Of a stretch of 64,000 bases of DNA, positions 36,228 through 44,101 are shown piece after piece. The notes below the pieces were generated by a model that saw only the letters and a program-made list of their open reading frames with translations, was not told where the DNA came from and did no database searches. Source of the DNA: Kitasatospora purpeofusca (GTDB lineage Bacteria; Actinomycetota; Actinomycetes; Streptomycetales; Streptomycetaceae). The stretch lies in the NCBI RefSeq assembly GCF_000718025.1, contig NZ_JODS01000020.1, forward strand, positions 124,001 to 188,000. Reading direction: 5' to 3'. The translations under genes were made by a program, and so were the position numbers. Numbering within the stretch: the stretch's first letter is position 1; each line of letters begins with the position of its first letter.

Positions 36228-36329
36228 GACCCCTGAGACCCCCGGGGGCCCCGTGCGCAGGGTCCCGCCGGGCACGCCCGAGGGGCCCCGACCGGTAGAA
36301 CGGCCGGACGGCGGGGAAGGGAGCGGGAC

Positions 36330-37172
36330 ATGACCATCACGCTGCGCCCCGAGAGCCAGGAGACCCCCACCGCCGCGGGCGGCCGGACCAGACGCTGGCA
36401 GATCTGCGTCAACGGCCGCCCGGTCGGCGGGCTGCGCACCACGGCCGTCCCCCGGGGCGACCGACTCTGGGGCGAGATAGCCGAGTTGGAGGTGCGCAGC
36501 GGGCGCGGCCGGGGCCGGGGCACGATCGCCGCGCTGGCCGCCGAGGAGGTGCTGCGGGGCTGGGGCTGCGTCCGGGTGGACGCGGACATCCCGGAGACCG
36601 CGCGGATCGCCCGCTCGCTCGCGGTGACCCTCGGTTACACCGAGCGGATGCGGAACATGATCAAGCGGCTCGACGGCCGGCCCTCGCTGCCGGGGGGCGT
36701 CGTCGCCCGCCCGATCGACGACGCCGCGTTCCCGGCCTGGCTGGTCGAGGCCAAGGAGGGCTATGTGCGCGACCTGCTGGCCTCCGGGCTGGGCGAGGAG
36801 CAGGCCCGGGCCAAGGCCGAGGCCGACCACCTGAAGCTGCTGCCGCAGGGGGCCGGCACCCCGGGTGTGGCGCTGCGCCGGCTGTACGGGGCGGGGGAGG
36901 AGCCGCTGGGCTCGCTCTGGCTGGCACTGCGGGTCCGTGAGCTGTCGGACGGTGCGCCGCTCGGCTGGGTGATGGTGGTGGAGGTGGCCGACGAGCACCG
37001 GGGGCGCGGGCACGGGCGGACGCTGATGCGGCTCGCGGAGCGCGAGTGCCTGGCGGCCGGGGTCCGCGACCTCGGGCTGAACGTCTTCAGCGGCAACGAG
37101 GTCGCGGTCCGGCTGTACGACTCGCTCGGCTACCGGGTCACCAACCGGGTCTACGGCAAGCAGCTGCTGTGA
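36330..37172 (+). CDS. GNAT acetyltransferase, probably two-domain
   Basis: A 280-aa protein. The C-terminal domain (about 120-280) has the acetyl-CoA motif VADEHRGRGHGRTLMRLAE and LNVFSGNEVAVRLYDSLGY. The first half (WGEIAELEVRSGRGRGRGTI) looks like a second, partly degenerate GNAT unit with an RGRGRG loop. A GGGGAAGGGAGCGGG run serves as ribosome site for ATG 36330. Substrate unknown. Confidence 0.83.
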   Translation: MTITLRPESQETPTAAGGRTRRWQICVNGRPVGGLRTTAVPRGDRLWGEIAELEVRSGRGRGRGTIAALAAEEVLRGWGCVRVDADIPETARIARSLAVTLGYTERMRNMIKRLDGRPSLPGGVVARPIDDAAFPAWLVEAKEGYVRDLLASGLGEEQARAKAEADHLKLLPQGAGTPGVALRRLYGAGEEPLGSLWLALRVRELSDGAPLGWVMVVEVADEHRGRGHGRTLMRLAERECLAAGVRDLGLNVFSGNEVAVRLYDSLGYRVTNRVYGKQLL

Positions 37173-37205
37173 GCCGCCGGGCCGTCGGCGCGGGTCAGGC
37201 GCGGG

Positions 37206-37715
37206 TCAGGCGGTGCGGGTGGCCCCGGCGGCCTCGACGGCGGCGACGAGGCGCTCCAGCAGGCCGTCCTGGCTCTGCCCGCCGTCGAAGCGCTGCCCGG
37301 CGACGATGTAGGTCGGCGTGCCCTTCACCCCGATCGCGCGGCCCTCGGCCTGGTCGGCGTCGACGGTGAGCATGTGCCGGCCGTCCACCAGCGCGGTGTC
37401 CACCTCCTCGGGGTCGACCCCGACCTCGCGGGCGACCTCGAGCAGCACCTCGGTGCCGCGCTCGGAGAGGTCCTCGACCCGGGCGAGCAGCGCCTCGACG
37501 AAGGGCCAGCCCAGGCCCTGGGCGAACGCCTCCTCGGCGGCCTCGGCGGCGGCGTAGGCGTACTTGTGCTTCTCGAGCGGGAAGTGCCGCAGCTCGATCG
37601 GCAGCGCGTCGCCGTAGCGGGCGCGCAGCTCGCGGACGTCGTCCAAGGCGGTGCGGCAGTCCGGGCACTGGAGTTCGCACCAGAACTCGAGACGGGGGAG
37701 GGAACCTTCGATCAT
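37206..37715 (-). CDS. DsbA-family (FrnE-like) thioredoxin-fold protein
   Basis: A 169-aa protein with redox motif C17-P-D-C20 after a beta strand (LEFWCELQCPDC), a helical insert and the cis-Pro loop VKGTPTYIV. There is no signal peptide, so it should act in the cytoplasm, like FrnE-type disulfide isomerases. An extra Cys at position 13 is noted. GGGAGGGAACC gives a plausible ribosome site for ATG 37715. Substrate unknown. Confidence 0.85.
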   Translation of the reverse strand: MIEGSLPRLEFWCELQCPDCRTALDDVRELRARYGDALPIELRHFPLEKHKYAYAAAEAAEEAFAQGLGWPFVEALLARVEDLSERGTEVLLEVAREVGVDPEEVDTALVDGRHMLTVDADQAEGRAIGVKGTPTYIVAGQRFDGGQSQDGLLERLVAAVEAAGATRTA

Positions 37716-37924
37716 GCCTCCAGTGTTCCACCTGTGGGGCCCCCGCCAGGACAGTCGGCGGCCGGGCCCGGCCAGACCGGGAGCGACGGGAGGTCCGACG
37801 GGATGACGACTTCGACCGACGGGGCGGCGGTGACGGCCGCGACGGCCCCGACCAGCAGGACGGCCCCGGGCACCGAGGGCCGGACCGGGCCCCGGGCCGC
37901 GGTGACGGGCGAGCGGAGGCGGCC

Positions 37925-38464
37925 GTGCTGACGGCGGCGGTGAGTGTCGCGCTCACGGCGGCCGGGGTGGCCGTGGCGGGCCTGCGGGCCTACCGCCGGC
38001 GCTACCTCTCCGCGACCCGCTGGTTCGCCGTGGCGCTGGTGCCGCTGGGCCTCTATCTGACCGGTCTGTTCCCGGTGGCGCGGACGATCGGCGACGAGCT
38101 GGCCGACTGGGCGACCAAGCTGGTGTTCGATCCCCGGGTGTGGACCGGCATCGTGCTGCTGGGTGTCTCGGCCGGTCTGCTGGCCGCCACCCGCTGGGCG
38201 GGCCGTCGCGGGGCCGTGGCCGGCGGGAGCGAGTCCCGTCCGGCGGCCGCCGGGCCCGCGCCGGCCAGGCCGGCCGTGGCCCCGGCCGCCGGCGCCCCGG
38301 CCGCCGGGCCGGCCCCGAAGCGGGCCGAGGAGGCCGCCCGGGCCGAGCAGGGCAGGGCGGGCAAGGCAGGGAAGCCCGGCAAGGCAGGCAAGGGCGGCAA
38401 GGGCGACGACGGTCTGGACGAGTTCGCCGACATCGAGGAGATCCTGCGCCGGCGCGGCCTCTGA
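37925..38464 (+). CDS. Membrane protein with Ala/Pro/Lys-rich tail, unrecognised
   Basis: A 179-aa protein. Three hydrophobic segments (about 3-21, 31-50 and 70-88) form a small membrane domain: VSVALTAAGVAVAGL, FAVALVPLGLYLTGL and WTGIVLLGVSAGLLAA. The tail (about 95-160) is Ala/Pro/Gly/Lys-rich with GKAGK repeats and ends in an acidic motif, DEFADIEEILRRRGL, that looks conserved. GTG 37925 has GGAGG 6 nt upstream. Function unknown; such proteins recur in streptomycetes. Confidence 0.7.
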   Translation: MLTAAVSVALTAAGVAVAGLRAYRRRYLSATRWFAVALVPLGLYLTGLFPVARTIGDELADWATKLVFDPRVWTGIVLLGVSAGLLAATRWAGRRGAVAGGSESRPAAAGPAPARPAVAPAAGAPAAGPAPKRAEEAARAEQGRAGKAGKPGKAGKGGKGDDGLDEFADIEEILRRRGL

Positions 38465-38551
38465 CCGCCCCGTTCCGCCCCGCTCCTGGCGTCCCGGCCC
38501 CGGTCTCCCCGGTCTCCCCGCGCCCCCGGTCTCCCCGGGGCCCCGGGCCGC

Positions 38552-39121
38552 TCAGGCCGAGGGCACCGCTTCCGCCGAGCGCTGGCGGGCCCGGTAGGCG
38601 GCCACGTGCAGCCGGTTCCCGCAGGTGCGGCTGTCGCAGTAGCGGCGCGAGCGGTTGCGCGAGAGGTCCACGAAGACCCTCGCGCAGTCCGGCGCCTCGC
38701 AGCGGCGCAGCCGCTCGCGCTCGCCCGCGGTGAGGATGAAGGCCAGCGCCATGCCCAGCTCGGCGGCCAGGTGGTCGCCGAGGGCGGCGTGCGGCGCGAA
38801 GTAGTGGATGTGCCACCCGTGGTGGTCGTGGTTGGTCAGCCGGGGTGTCGTCCCGGCGGCCGCGACCAGGGCGTTCACCTGCTCGGCGGCCTCTTCGGTG
38901 GACTCGGTGCCGAAGACCTCGCGCAGCCGGGAGCGCAGCTCGTGCACCTGGCGCAGGTCGTCCTCGGTGAGGGAGTCGACCTCGCTGATCTCCTGCCGGA
39001 CCACGAAGGCGTCGAGCGCCGCGGTGTCGGGCAGCAGCTCGGTGCCGCACACCTCGGGTGCGGTGTTGAGCAGCTCGACGAGGATGCTCAGGGCGCACTC
39101 GGTGTCATGGGTGATCAGCAC
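38552..39121 (-). CDS. CGNR zinc-finger (ABATE-domain) regulator
   Basis: A 189-aa protein. An N-terminal ABATE-type ligand-binding domain (about 1-135) is followed by a CGNR zinc finger (RRCEAPDCARVFVDLSRNR, then RYCDSRTCGNRLHVAAYR), with four Cys. The family is a presumed transcription factor group in actinobacteria. Start ATG 39121. A TACGGA-T-TCCGTA palindrome lies about 110 bp upstream. Confidence 0.86.
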   Translation of the reverse strand: MLITHDTECALSILVELLNTAPEVCGTELLPDTAALDAFVVRQEISEVDSLTEDDLRQVHELRSRLREVFGTESTEEAAEQVNALVAAAGTTPRLTNHDHHGWHIHYFAPHAALGDHLAAELGMALAFILTAGERERLRRCEAPDCARVFVDLSRNRSRRYCDSRTCGNRLHVAAYRARQRSAEAVPSA

Positions 39122-39602
39122 GTGGAGGCTCCTCGTGCGGAGGGGGCCGTGGGCACCCCGCGACTACGGGTCATTCCCAGACCTTACCGGGGCGGCGAGG
39201 GGTCCGGCGGTGGCTTGCTTCGAAGACGCGTACGGATTCCGTAGGTCTGTACGGAGTTTCCTCCGAGGGCCGGGCCGGACGGTGCCTGCCGGGGCGGACT
39301 CCGGGGCAGTCGGCGCGGCGTCCCGGGCACGGCCGTCCGTGCGGGCGGGGGAGTGAACGGCGGAGCGCCGGGAAAACGGTCGCGCCCGACAGCGAGGCCG
39401 GCCACCCGTGGGATGGCCGGCTCCGGTGCCGGGCGCGTGCGGTGCTGCGGGCCCACCCCGGTCGGGGTGAACCGTTTCGTCACCGGCCCCGAGACCGCGT
39501 CGTGCGCGGCTGAGTGTGCTGCCGTGCCCCCGAGTAGGACGGCTGCGGTGACGGCAGGGGTGACGACCCCGCCGACAGCGGGGCGTGACCGCCTCCGGTC
39601 GG
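39122..39602. other. 481-bp gene-free region between the CGNR gene and ssgB
   Basis: Upstream of the CGNR gene and downstream of ssgB, both on the minus strand. The only structure I can point to is TACGGATTCCGTA at 39231-39243, with a further TACGGA at 39250-39255. Small reading frames here are Pro/Arg-rich and unconvincing. Confidence 0.35.
39231..39255. promoter_or_regulatory. Candidate operator TACGGA palindrome plus repeat
   Basis: TACGGA-T-TCCGTA is a perfect 13-nt palindrome followed 6 nt later by another TACGGA. It lies 110 bp upstream of the CGNR regulator start and could be its operator. This rests on pattern alone. Confidence 0.3.
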
Positions 39603-40016
39603 TCAGCTTTCGGCGAGGATGTGGGACAGCTCCCGGTCGAGGTCGAAGTGACGGTGTTCGGTGCCGGGTGGCACGGCGGCGTCCGTCCGCTTGAGGAAAG
39701 ACTCAAGCGCCCGGGCCGGGGCTTCCAGCAGGGCTTCTCCTTCCGGAGAGCTCAGGGCGATGCAGACCACCCCTTGCCCGTGACTGCGCGACGGCCAGAC
39801 CCTGACGTCGCCGGTACCGGTGGGTCGGTGCAGCCCCTCCGCGAGGAGATCTCGGGCGAACACCCACTCCACGGTCTCGTCCGCGCCGGTGTGGAACGTG
39901 GCGTGCACGGCATAGGGGTCGGCGGTGTCGTAGCGCAGGCCCGCGGGGACGGGCAGTGAGGACTCGCTGGACACGATGAGGCGCAGGTGCAGCTCGCAGC
40001 TGACCGTGGTGTTCAT
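39603..40016 (-). CDS. ssgB: Sporulation cell-division activator SsgB
   Basis: A SsgA-like protein of 137 aa. In streptomycetes SsgB positions FtsZ at future sporulation septa in aerial hyphae. The sequence (MNTTVSCELHLRL, DTADPYAVHATFHTG, WVFARDLLAEGLHRP, PSRSHGQGVVCIALSSPEGE) matches my memory of S. coelicolor SsgB almost residue for residue. I use ATG 40016 to match the family N-terminus; ATG 40025 is in frame. GAAAGG lies upstream. This gene is the best taxonomic marker in the window. Confidence 0.95.
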   Translation of the reverse strand: MNTTVSCELHLRLIVSSESSLPVPAGLRYDTADPYAVHATFHTGADETVEWVFARDLLAEGLHRPTGTGDVRVWPSRSHGQGVVCIALSSPEGEALLEAPARALESFLKRTDAAVPPGTEHRHFDLDRELSHILAES

Positions 40017-40128
40017 AAGCGCCATGGCCTTTCGCTCAGTGTGCGCTCGGGGAATCGCACGTCGGCGAACGGACCATCCCACCTCCAAGACCGATGTAAA
40101 CCCCTCTGTCCCGATTCGGGCGCGAGTC

Positions 40129-40155
40129 GTACCCCTTACGGCGCATTGCGGAATC
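40129..40155 (-). promoter_or_regulatory. Candidate SigH/SigB-type promoter of ssgB
   Basis: On the minus strand GATT (40152-40155) is followed 17 nt later by GGGTAC (40129-40134), close to the GNNT-N14-16-GGGTAY consensus of Streptomyces SigB/SigH promoters. It is 113 nt upstream of ssgB. S. coelicolor ssgB is reported to depend on SigH, which fits. Spacing is one base longer than consensus. Confidence 0.4.
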
Positions 40156-40210
40156 GCCACAGACCGGCCTCCGGGCGATTAGCGGAGCCCTTCTCGGTTA
40201 GTTTCCTGGC

Positions 40211-40756
40211 ATGACTGTGCGAAGCGACAAGGCACGCGGTGACGCGGGCGGGAACACCGGAACGGGGGATGTGGTCGTGCCGGACGACACGGGGGTGCCG
40301 ACGGGGGCGGACGACGGGAGCGGGGGCCCCGGCGCGGAGGGGGCGGCGGAGGGGGCGGCGGAGGCCGGCGCGGAAGGCGGCAGGCCGCTCGGCTCGCGGG
40401 CCCCGCGCTTCATCCGCCGCTCCCGCCCGCTGCACCTGAGCTGGCAGGTCGCGGTCTTCCTGGTCGGCCTGGCCGTCGTGGCGCTCGGTGTGGTCATGCT
40501 GCCGCTGCCCGGCCCGGGCTGGGTGGTGATCTTCCTGGGCATGGGCATCTGGGCGACCGAGTTCGTCTGGGCCCAGCTGGCGCTGCGCTGGACCCGCCGC
40601 AAGGTGGCCGAGGCGGCCCAGAAGGCCCTGGACCCGAAGGTCCGGCGGCGCAATCTGACGCTCACCGCGATCGGTCTGGCGGTGATCGCCGCGCTCGGCG
40701 GCTGGTACCTGTGGAAGTACGGGCTGGTCATGCCCTGGAAGATCCACGAGGACTGA
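40211..40756 (+). CDS. TIGR02611-family membrane protein
   Basis: A 181-aa actinobacterial membrane protein of unknown function. A Gly/Ala/Glu-rich N-terminus (about 1-60) precedes two adjacent hydrophobic helices around the family hallmark LPLPGPGWVVIFLGMGIWA (about 97-115), and a third helix near the C-terminus (about 154-172). ATG 40211 is 10 nt after an AT-rich GTTAGTTTCC stretch with no clear Shine-Dalgarno. Divergent from ssgB, so the two share a promoter region. Confidence 0.85.
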   Translation: MTVRSDKARGDAGGNTGTGDVVVPDDTGVPTGADDGSGGPGAEGAAEGAAEAGAEGGRPLGSRAPRFIRRSRPLHLSWQVAVFLVGLAVVALGVVMLPLPGPGWVVIFLGMGIWATEFVWAQLALRWTRRKVAEAAQKALDPKVRRRNLTLTAIGLAVIAALGGWYLWKYGLVMPWKIHED

Positions 40757-40879
40757 GCCGTCCGCCCGCCCGCCGGGCGGGGCCGTCCGGGTGAGGGCGT
40801 CGCCGGGGGCGGCGGTCGGGCCGCCGGGAGAGCGGGTTCGGACCACCCTCCGGGATGCGGTAATGTTTTCCCTGCACCC

Positions 40880-40951
40880 GGGCGATTAGCTCAGCGGGAG
40901 AGCACTTCGTTCACACCGAAGGGGTCACTGGTTCGATCCCAGTATCGCCCA
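40880..40951 (+). tRNA. tRNA-Val (CAC), copy 1
   Basis: 72-nt cloverleaf: acceptor GGGCGAT/ATCGCCC, anticodon stem CTTCG/CGAAG around TTCACAC (anticodon CAC), T-loop GGTTCGATCCC. No CCA encoded. A likely promoter is TTCGGA (40837), 18 nt, TAATGT (40861-40866). The D arm and most of the T arm are identical to the Val-GAC genes 7 kb away. Confidence 0.96.
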
Positions 40952-40968
40952 CCGGAATGCATTGTGAT

Positions 40969-41005
40969 ATGTGAGGCCCAGCCGATTATCGGCTGGGCCT
41001 CACAT
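40969..41005 (+). terminator. Terminator after tRNA-Val (CAC) copy 1
   Basis: ATGTGAGGCCCAGCCGAT and its 18-nt complement are separated by one T, giving a long perfect stem, followed by GTATTT. The two Val-CAC genes therefore seem to be separate transcription units. Confidence 0.85.
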
Positions 41006-41159
41006 GTATTTCCCGCAATCCGGTGAACGGTGTCGGGGAATGTTCTGAGGCGCAGTCATCTTCCGCACCGCGCGGGAGTTCTGTGGGAGCGTCGGGCGGC
41101 ACTCCCCGAACGAGTTGTACGGCACCCCCCGAATGGTGCTACAGTTCTTCTCGTTGCCC

Positions 41160-41231
41160 GGGCGATTAGCTCAGCGGGAGAGCACTTCGTTCACACCGAA
41201 GGGGTCACTGGTTCGATCCCAGTATCGCCCA
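41160..41231 (+). tRNA. tRNA-Val (CAC), copy 2
   Basis: Identical 72-nt body to copy 1, anticodon CAC. Upstream TTGTAC (41115) and TACAGT (41140-41145) could form its own promoter with a 19-nt spacer. Confidence 0.96.
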
Positions 41232-41241
41232 CCGGACAGCA

Positions 41242-41276
41242 CGCAGGCCCTGATCGGATACCGGTCAGGGCCTGCG
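41242..41276. terminator. Terminator after tRNA-Val (CAC) copy 2
   Basis: CGCAGGCCCTGA and TCAGGGCCTGCG form a 12-bp stem with an 11-nt loop, between the tRNA and the convergent exonuclease gene. Confidence 0.75.
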
Positions 41277-41306
41277 GCGTTCGTGCGCGTCGAGTGCCGC
41301 CGGCCG

Positions 41307-42074
41307 CTACGCCGCCACCTCGCAGTCGTGCTCCGGCGACAGCCGCCGCCCGCAACCGCACCGGGCCGGGCGCATCGGCCAGGACAGGTCCACCTGCTCG
41401 TCCGCCCCCGACCGGTCGAACCAGGCCTGCAGCCCCCGGGCCTGCGCCGCGTGCCAGACCGCCTGCCGCAGATGCAGCTCGCCCACCGTCAGCCCGCCCA
41501 GCGCCCCCGGGAACCGGGCACCGACCGCCCGCACCAGCTCCAGCGCCGCCGTCGCGTCCGCCGCCGCCTCGTGCGCCCCGGTCAGCTCGACCCCGTAGTG
41601 CGCGCAGAGGTCCGTCAGCGTCCGCCGGCCCCGGCGGTAGCGGTCCACGTGCTTGTCCAGCACCCGCGGGTCCAGCACCAGCAGCGCCGCCGGACCGGTC
41701 GCCTCGGCCAGCGACGTCCCCCGGTGCCGGCGCAGCTCGCGGTCCAGCAGCGTCAGGTCGTACGGCGCGTTCATCACCACCACCGGCCGCCCGGCCCGGG
41801 CCTGTTCGGCCAGCGCGGCGGCCACCTCGGCCACCACCGCCGCCGCCGGGCGCCCGAACGCCCGCACCCTGGCGTCGTCTATCCCGTGCACCGCGCGGGC
41901 CCCGTCGGGTATCGGCACGCCGGGATCGGCGAGCCAGGTGGTCGCCACCGGGGCCGCGCCCGGGGCGGGTTGGACGACCAGGGCGGCCGAGACGATGCGA
42001 TCGGACTCGACGTCCACGCCGGTGGTCTCGGTGTCGAAGGAGGCGAGCGGGCCGGTGAACCAGTGCTGCTGCAT
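41307..42074 (-). CDS. DEDDh 3'-5' exonuclease (DNA polymerase III epsilon-like)
   Basis: A 255-aa nuclease with the four acidic residues and His of the DnaQ fold: FDTETTGVDVESDRIV (D, E), NAPYDLTLLDREL (D), and HEAAADATAALEL (H, D). The C-terminus adds a CGCGRRLSPEHDC cluster that could bind zinc. A likely proofreading- or RNase T-like enzyme standing alone. ATG 42074 begins MQQHWFTGPLASFD; an in-frame extension further upstream is not convincing. Confidence 0.9.
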   Translation of the reverse strand: MQQHWFTGPLASFDTETTGVDVESDRIVSAALVVQPAPGAAPVATTWLADPGVPIPDGARAVHGIDDARVRAFGRPAAAVVAEVAAALAEQARAGRPVVVMNAPYDLTLLDRELRRHRGTSLAEATGPAALLVLDPRVLDKHVDRYRRGRRTLTDLCAHYGVELTGAHEAAADATAALELVRAVGARFPGALGGLTVGELHLRQAVWHAAQARGLQAWFDRSGADEQVDLSWPMRPARCGCGRRLSPEHDCEVAA

Positions 42075-42227
42075 GACTGCCCCTCGAAAACAGCGTGTTC
42101 CCGCCCCGGTGATACCCGCCCCTGACACCCCCTCAACCGTTTGGCGCGACACCGGCCGGGCACCCTGCCCACGGGTGCCGTGTTCGAATCCGGACCGGCC
42201 GGGGGGACGGGGGAGGGACGGACGGTC

Positions 42228-42782
42228 ATGGCGCTGACGCAGCCGCAGCCCGACGAGGCGGCGGCCGTCCTGCGGGGCGATCTGGCGGTGACGGCCTGCA
42301 TGGAGACCCTGCAGGTCGGCTATCTGCACGCGGTCGTCGCCGCGGCCGGCTGCTCGCTCTCGCAGCCGTTCCCGGACAACGGCATCGACTGGCAGGTCAG
42401 CCACGGCTCGCGCAGCCACGAGGTCGACGACGAGGTCACCGTCAAGATCCAGCTGAAGGCCACCCAGCAGATCGCGCCCGACCCGCGCGGCGCCTTCTTC
42501 TCCTTCACCCTGGACAACGACCACCTGCGCAAGCTCGCCCGGCCCCGGGTCGCGGTGCCCCGGATCCTCGTCGTCATGCTGCTGCCCCACCGGGTGGACC
42601 GCTGGCTCGCCGCCCGGCCCGACGCGCTGGAGCTGCGGCACTGCTGCTACTGGGTCAACCTGGCCGGCCACCCCGTCACCGGGCAGCGCCGGACCAACGT
42701 CCGCGTCCCCACCGCGAAGGTCTTCGACGACCGCGCCCTGTGCGACATCATGGCCAGGGTCGGAGCGGGCGGCAGCCCGTGA
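42228..42782 (+). CDS. DUF4365 protein, PD-(D/E)XK nuclease-like
   Basis: A 184-aa protein. A helix (about 20-40, ACMETLQVGYLHAVVAAAG) leads to NGIDWQV and then VKIQLKAT, the D...QxK core of restriction-endonuclease-like folds. The tail has NVRVPTAKVFDDRALCDIM. A GGGGGAGGGACGG stretch precedes ATG 42228. DUF4365 is found alone and in defence-associated genes; the function here is not shown. The next gene starts 32 bp later with its own Shine-Dalgarno, so the two likely form an operon. Confidence 0.8.
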   Translation: MALTQPQPDEAAAVLRGDLAVTACMETLQVGYLHAVVAAAGCSLSQPFPDNGIDWQVSHGSRSHEVDDEVTVKIQLKATQQIAPDPRGAFFSFTLDNDHLRKLARPRVAVPRILVVMLLPHRVDRWLAARPDALELRHCCYWVNLAGHPVTGQRRTNVRVPTAKVFDDRALCDIMARVGAGGSP

Positions 42783-42814
42783 CGGCCCGGCCCCCGGCCG
42801 GGAGGAGCCGCTCC

Positions 42815-44002
42815 ATGACACTGCCCCACGGGCCGTTGCGCCCCGCGCCCGGCGAACCGCCGCAGACCGGGCCGCTGCCCGATCCAGCCGCCGTCGACCC
42901 CGCGGTGCTCGCCGTCCTGCTCGCCCGGCACGGCTGGGTCCGGCGCGGCGGACCCTCCGCCCGCTACGGGCGCTGGACGCCCCCCGAGGGCACCGACCCC
43001 GCCGTCAGCCTGCTCGTCCCGGCCGGCGACGGCTTCGACGACGCGGTCGACCTGCTCGCCGACGCCGTCACCGCGCTCTCCCGCTCCGCCAGCCCCTCCG
43101 CCCGGGCCATCCTGCTCGCCCTCGCCGTCCCCGGCGACGAGCTGCACTGGCACCGCGACCCGGCCGGACCGCACGGCGCCGCCACCCCCGGCACCGCGCC
43201 CTGGGACGAGACCGAACGGCTCCGGCGGGCCGCCCGCGCCATGCTCGCCGCCGGTGCCAAGGCCGGCCGCACCCGCGCCGCCTACTTCGGCGCCCGCCTG
43301 GACAGCTGGGCCGGCGACTTCCTGGACCGGGTCCTGGTCGTCGCCGACGGCCCCGGACTCACCGCCCACAGCCCCGCCCCCGAGGGCCGGGCGGCGATCA
43401 CCACCCTGGTCCGCGCCCTGGAGGCGCTGCGCGACGCCGTCGACTACCGCCGGGTCAGCGGCGGCGCCGAGGCCTTCGAGAACGCCGTCCAGTCCGGGGT
43501 CAGCCGCGAGCTGGTCGACGCGGTCCAGGACCTCGTGCGCGGCGCCACCGCGAGCCGGTTCACCGTCGCCTGGTCGGCCGCCGCCGGCACCCCGGGCGGC
43601 TTCGGCGACCGCCGGACCGCCGTCGAGTTCTCGCCCGGCGACCTGCCCGCCCTGGCCGAGGCCGCCGAACTGCTCGAACGCCTCGAACCCGCCGTCGCCG
43701 TCACCCTGGTCGGCCTCGTGGTCCGGCTCAAGCGGGCCGACCCCGCCGGGCCCGGCAGCGTCCGGCTGCGGGTGCTCGGCGGCGCCGAGGTCGACGAGGT
43801 CAAGGTGCGGCTGCCCGACGCCGCCTACCGGCTCGCCGCCGAGGCCCACCTGGCCGGCACCCCCGTACGGATCTCCGGCCGCCTGGAACGGCGCGGCGGC
43901 TTCCGCCGCCTCACCCGGCCCTCCGGCCTCGAGCCCTGCGGACTGGAGGACGCCGAGCGCGAGCGGCTGCTCAAGACCCTGGGGGAGGGGCGTGAGGCAT
44001 AG
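42815..44002 (+). CDS. Unrecognised protein downstream of DUF4365
   Basis: A 395-aa soluble protein. I do not recognise the family. The first 100 residues include VLAVLLARHGWVRRGGPSARYG and a FDDAVDLLADAVTALSR helix. The middle is helical (AAITTLVRALEALRDAVDYRRV). The end (VRLRVLGGAEVDEVKVRLPD, then GTPVRISGRLERRGGFRRLT) reads like a small beta-barrel such as an OB or S1-like fold. GGGAGGAGCC precedes ATG 42815; GTG 42779 is an alternative, overlapping the upstream stop. No signal peptide or membrane segment. Confidence 0.75.
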   Translation: MTLPHGPLRPAPGEPPQTGPLPDPAAVDPAVLAVLLARHGWVRRGGPSARYGRWTPPEGTDPAVSLLVPAGDGFDDAVDLLADAVTALSRSASPSARAILLALAVPGDELHWHRDPAGPHGAATPGTAPWDETERLRRAARAMLAAGAKAGRTRAAYFGARLDSWAGDFLDRVLVVADGPGLTAHSPAPEGRAAITTLVRALEALRDAVDYRRVSGGAEAFENAVQSGVSRELVDAVQDLVRGATASRFTVAWSAAAGTPGGFGDRRTAVEFSPGDLPALAEAAELLERLEPAVAVTLVGLVVRLKRADPAGPGSVRLRVLGGAEVDEVKVRLPDAAYRLAAEAHLAGTPVRISGRLERRGGFRRLTRPSGLEPCGLEDAERERLLKTLGEGREA

Positions 44003-44101
44003 GAGGGGTACGGAGGTGACGGTGGGGCCACCGGTCTCGGTACCATCGTCAGGCGCAGCGCTGTGCTGCGTCCTCTGAATCCAGCACGTCAGGAGAGACC
44101 G

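Noticed and set aside
39184..39483. Small minus-strand gene of about 99 codons
   Set aside because: Pro/Arg-rich, no ribosome site and no family resemblance; it sits in the regulatory gap upstream of the CGNR gene.
44003..44101. T-box leader for thrS
   Set aside because: Only 99 bp lie upstream and no T-box core or specifier-like stem is visible.
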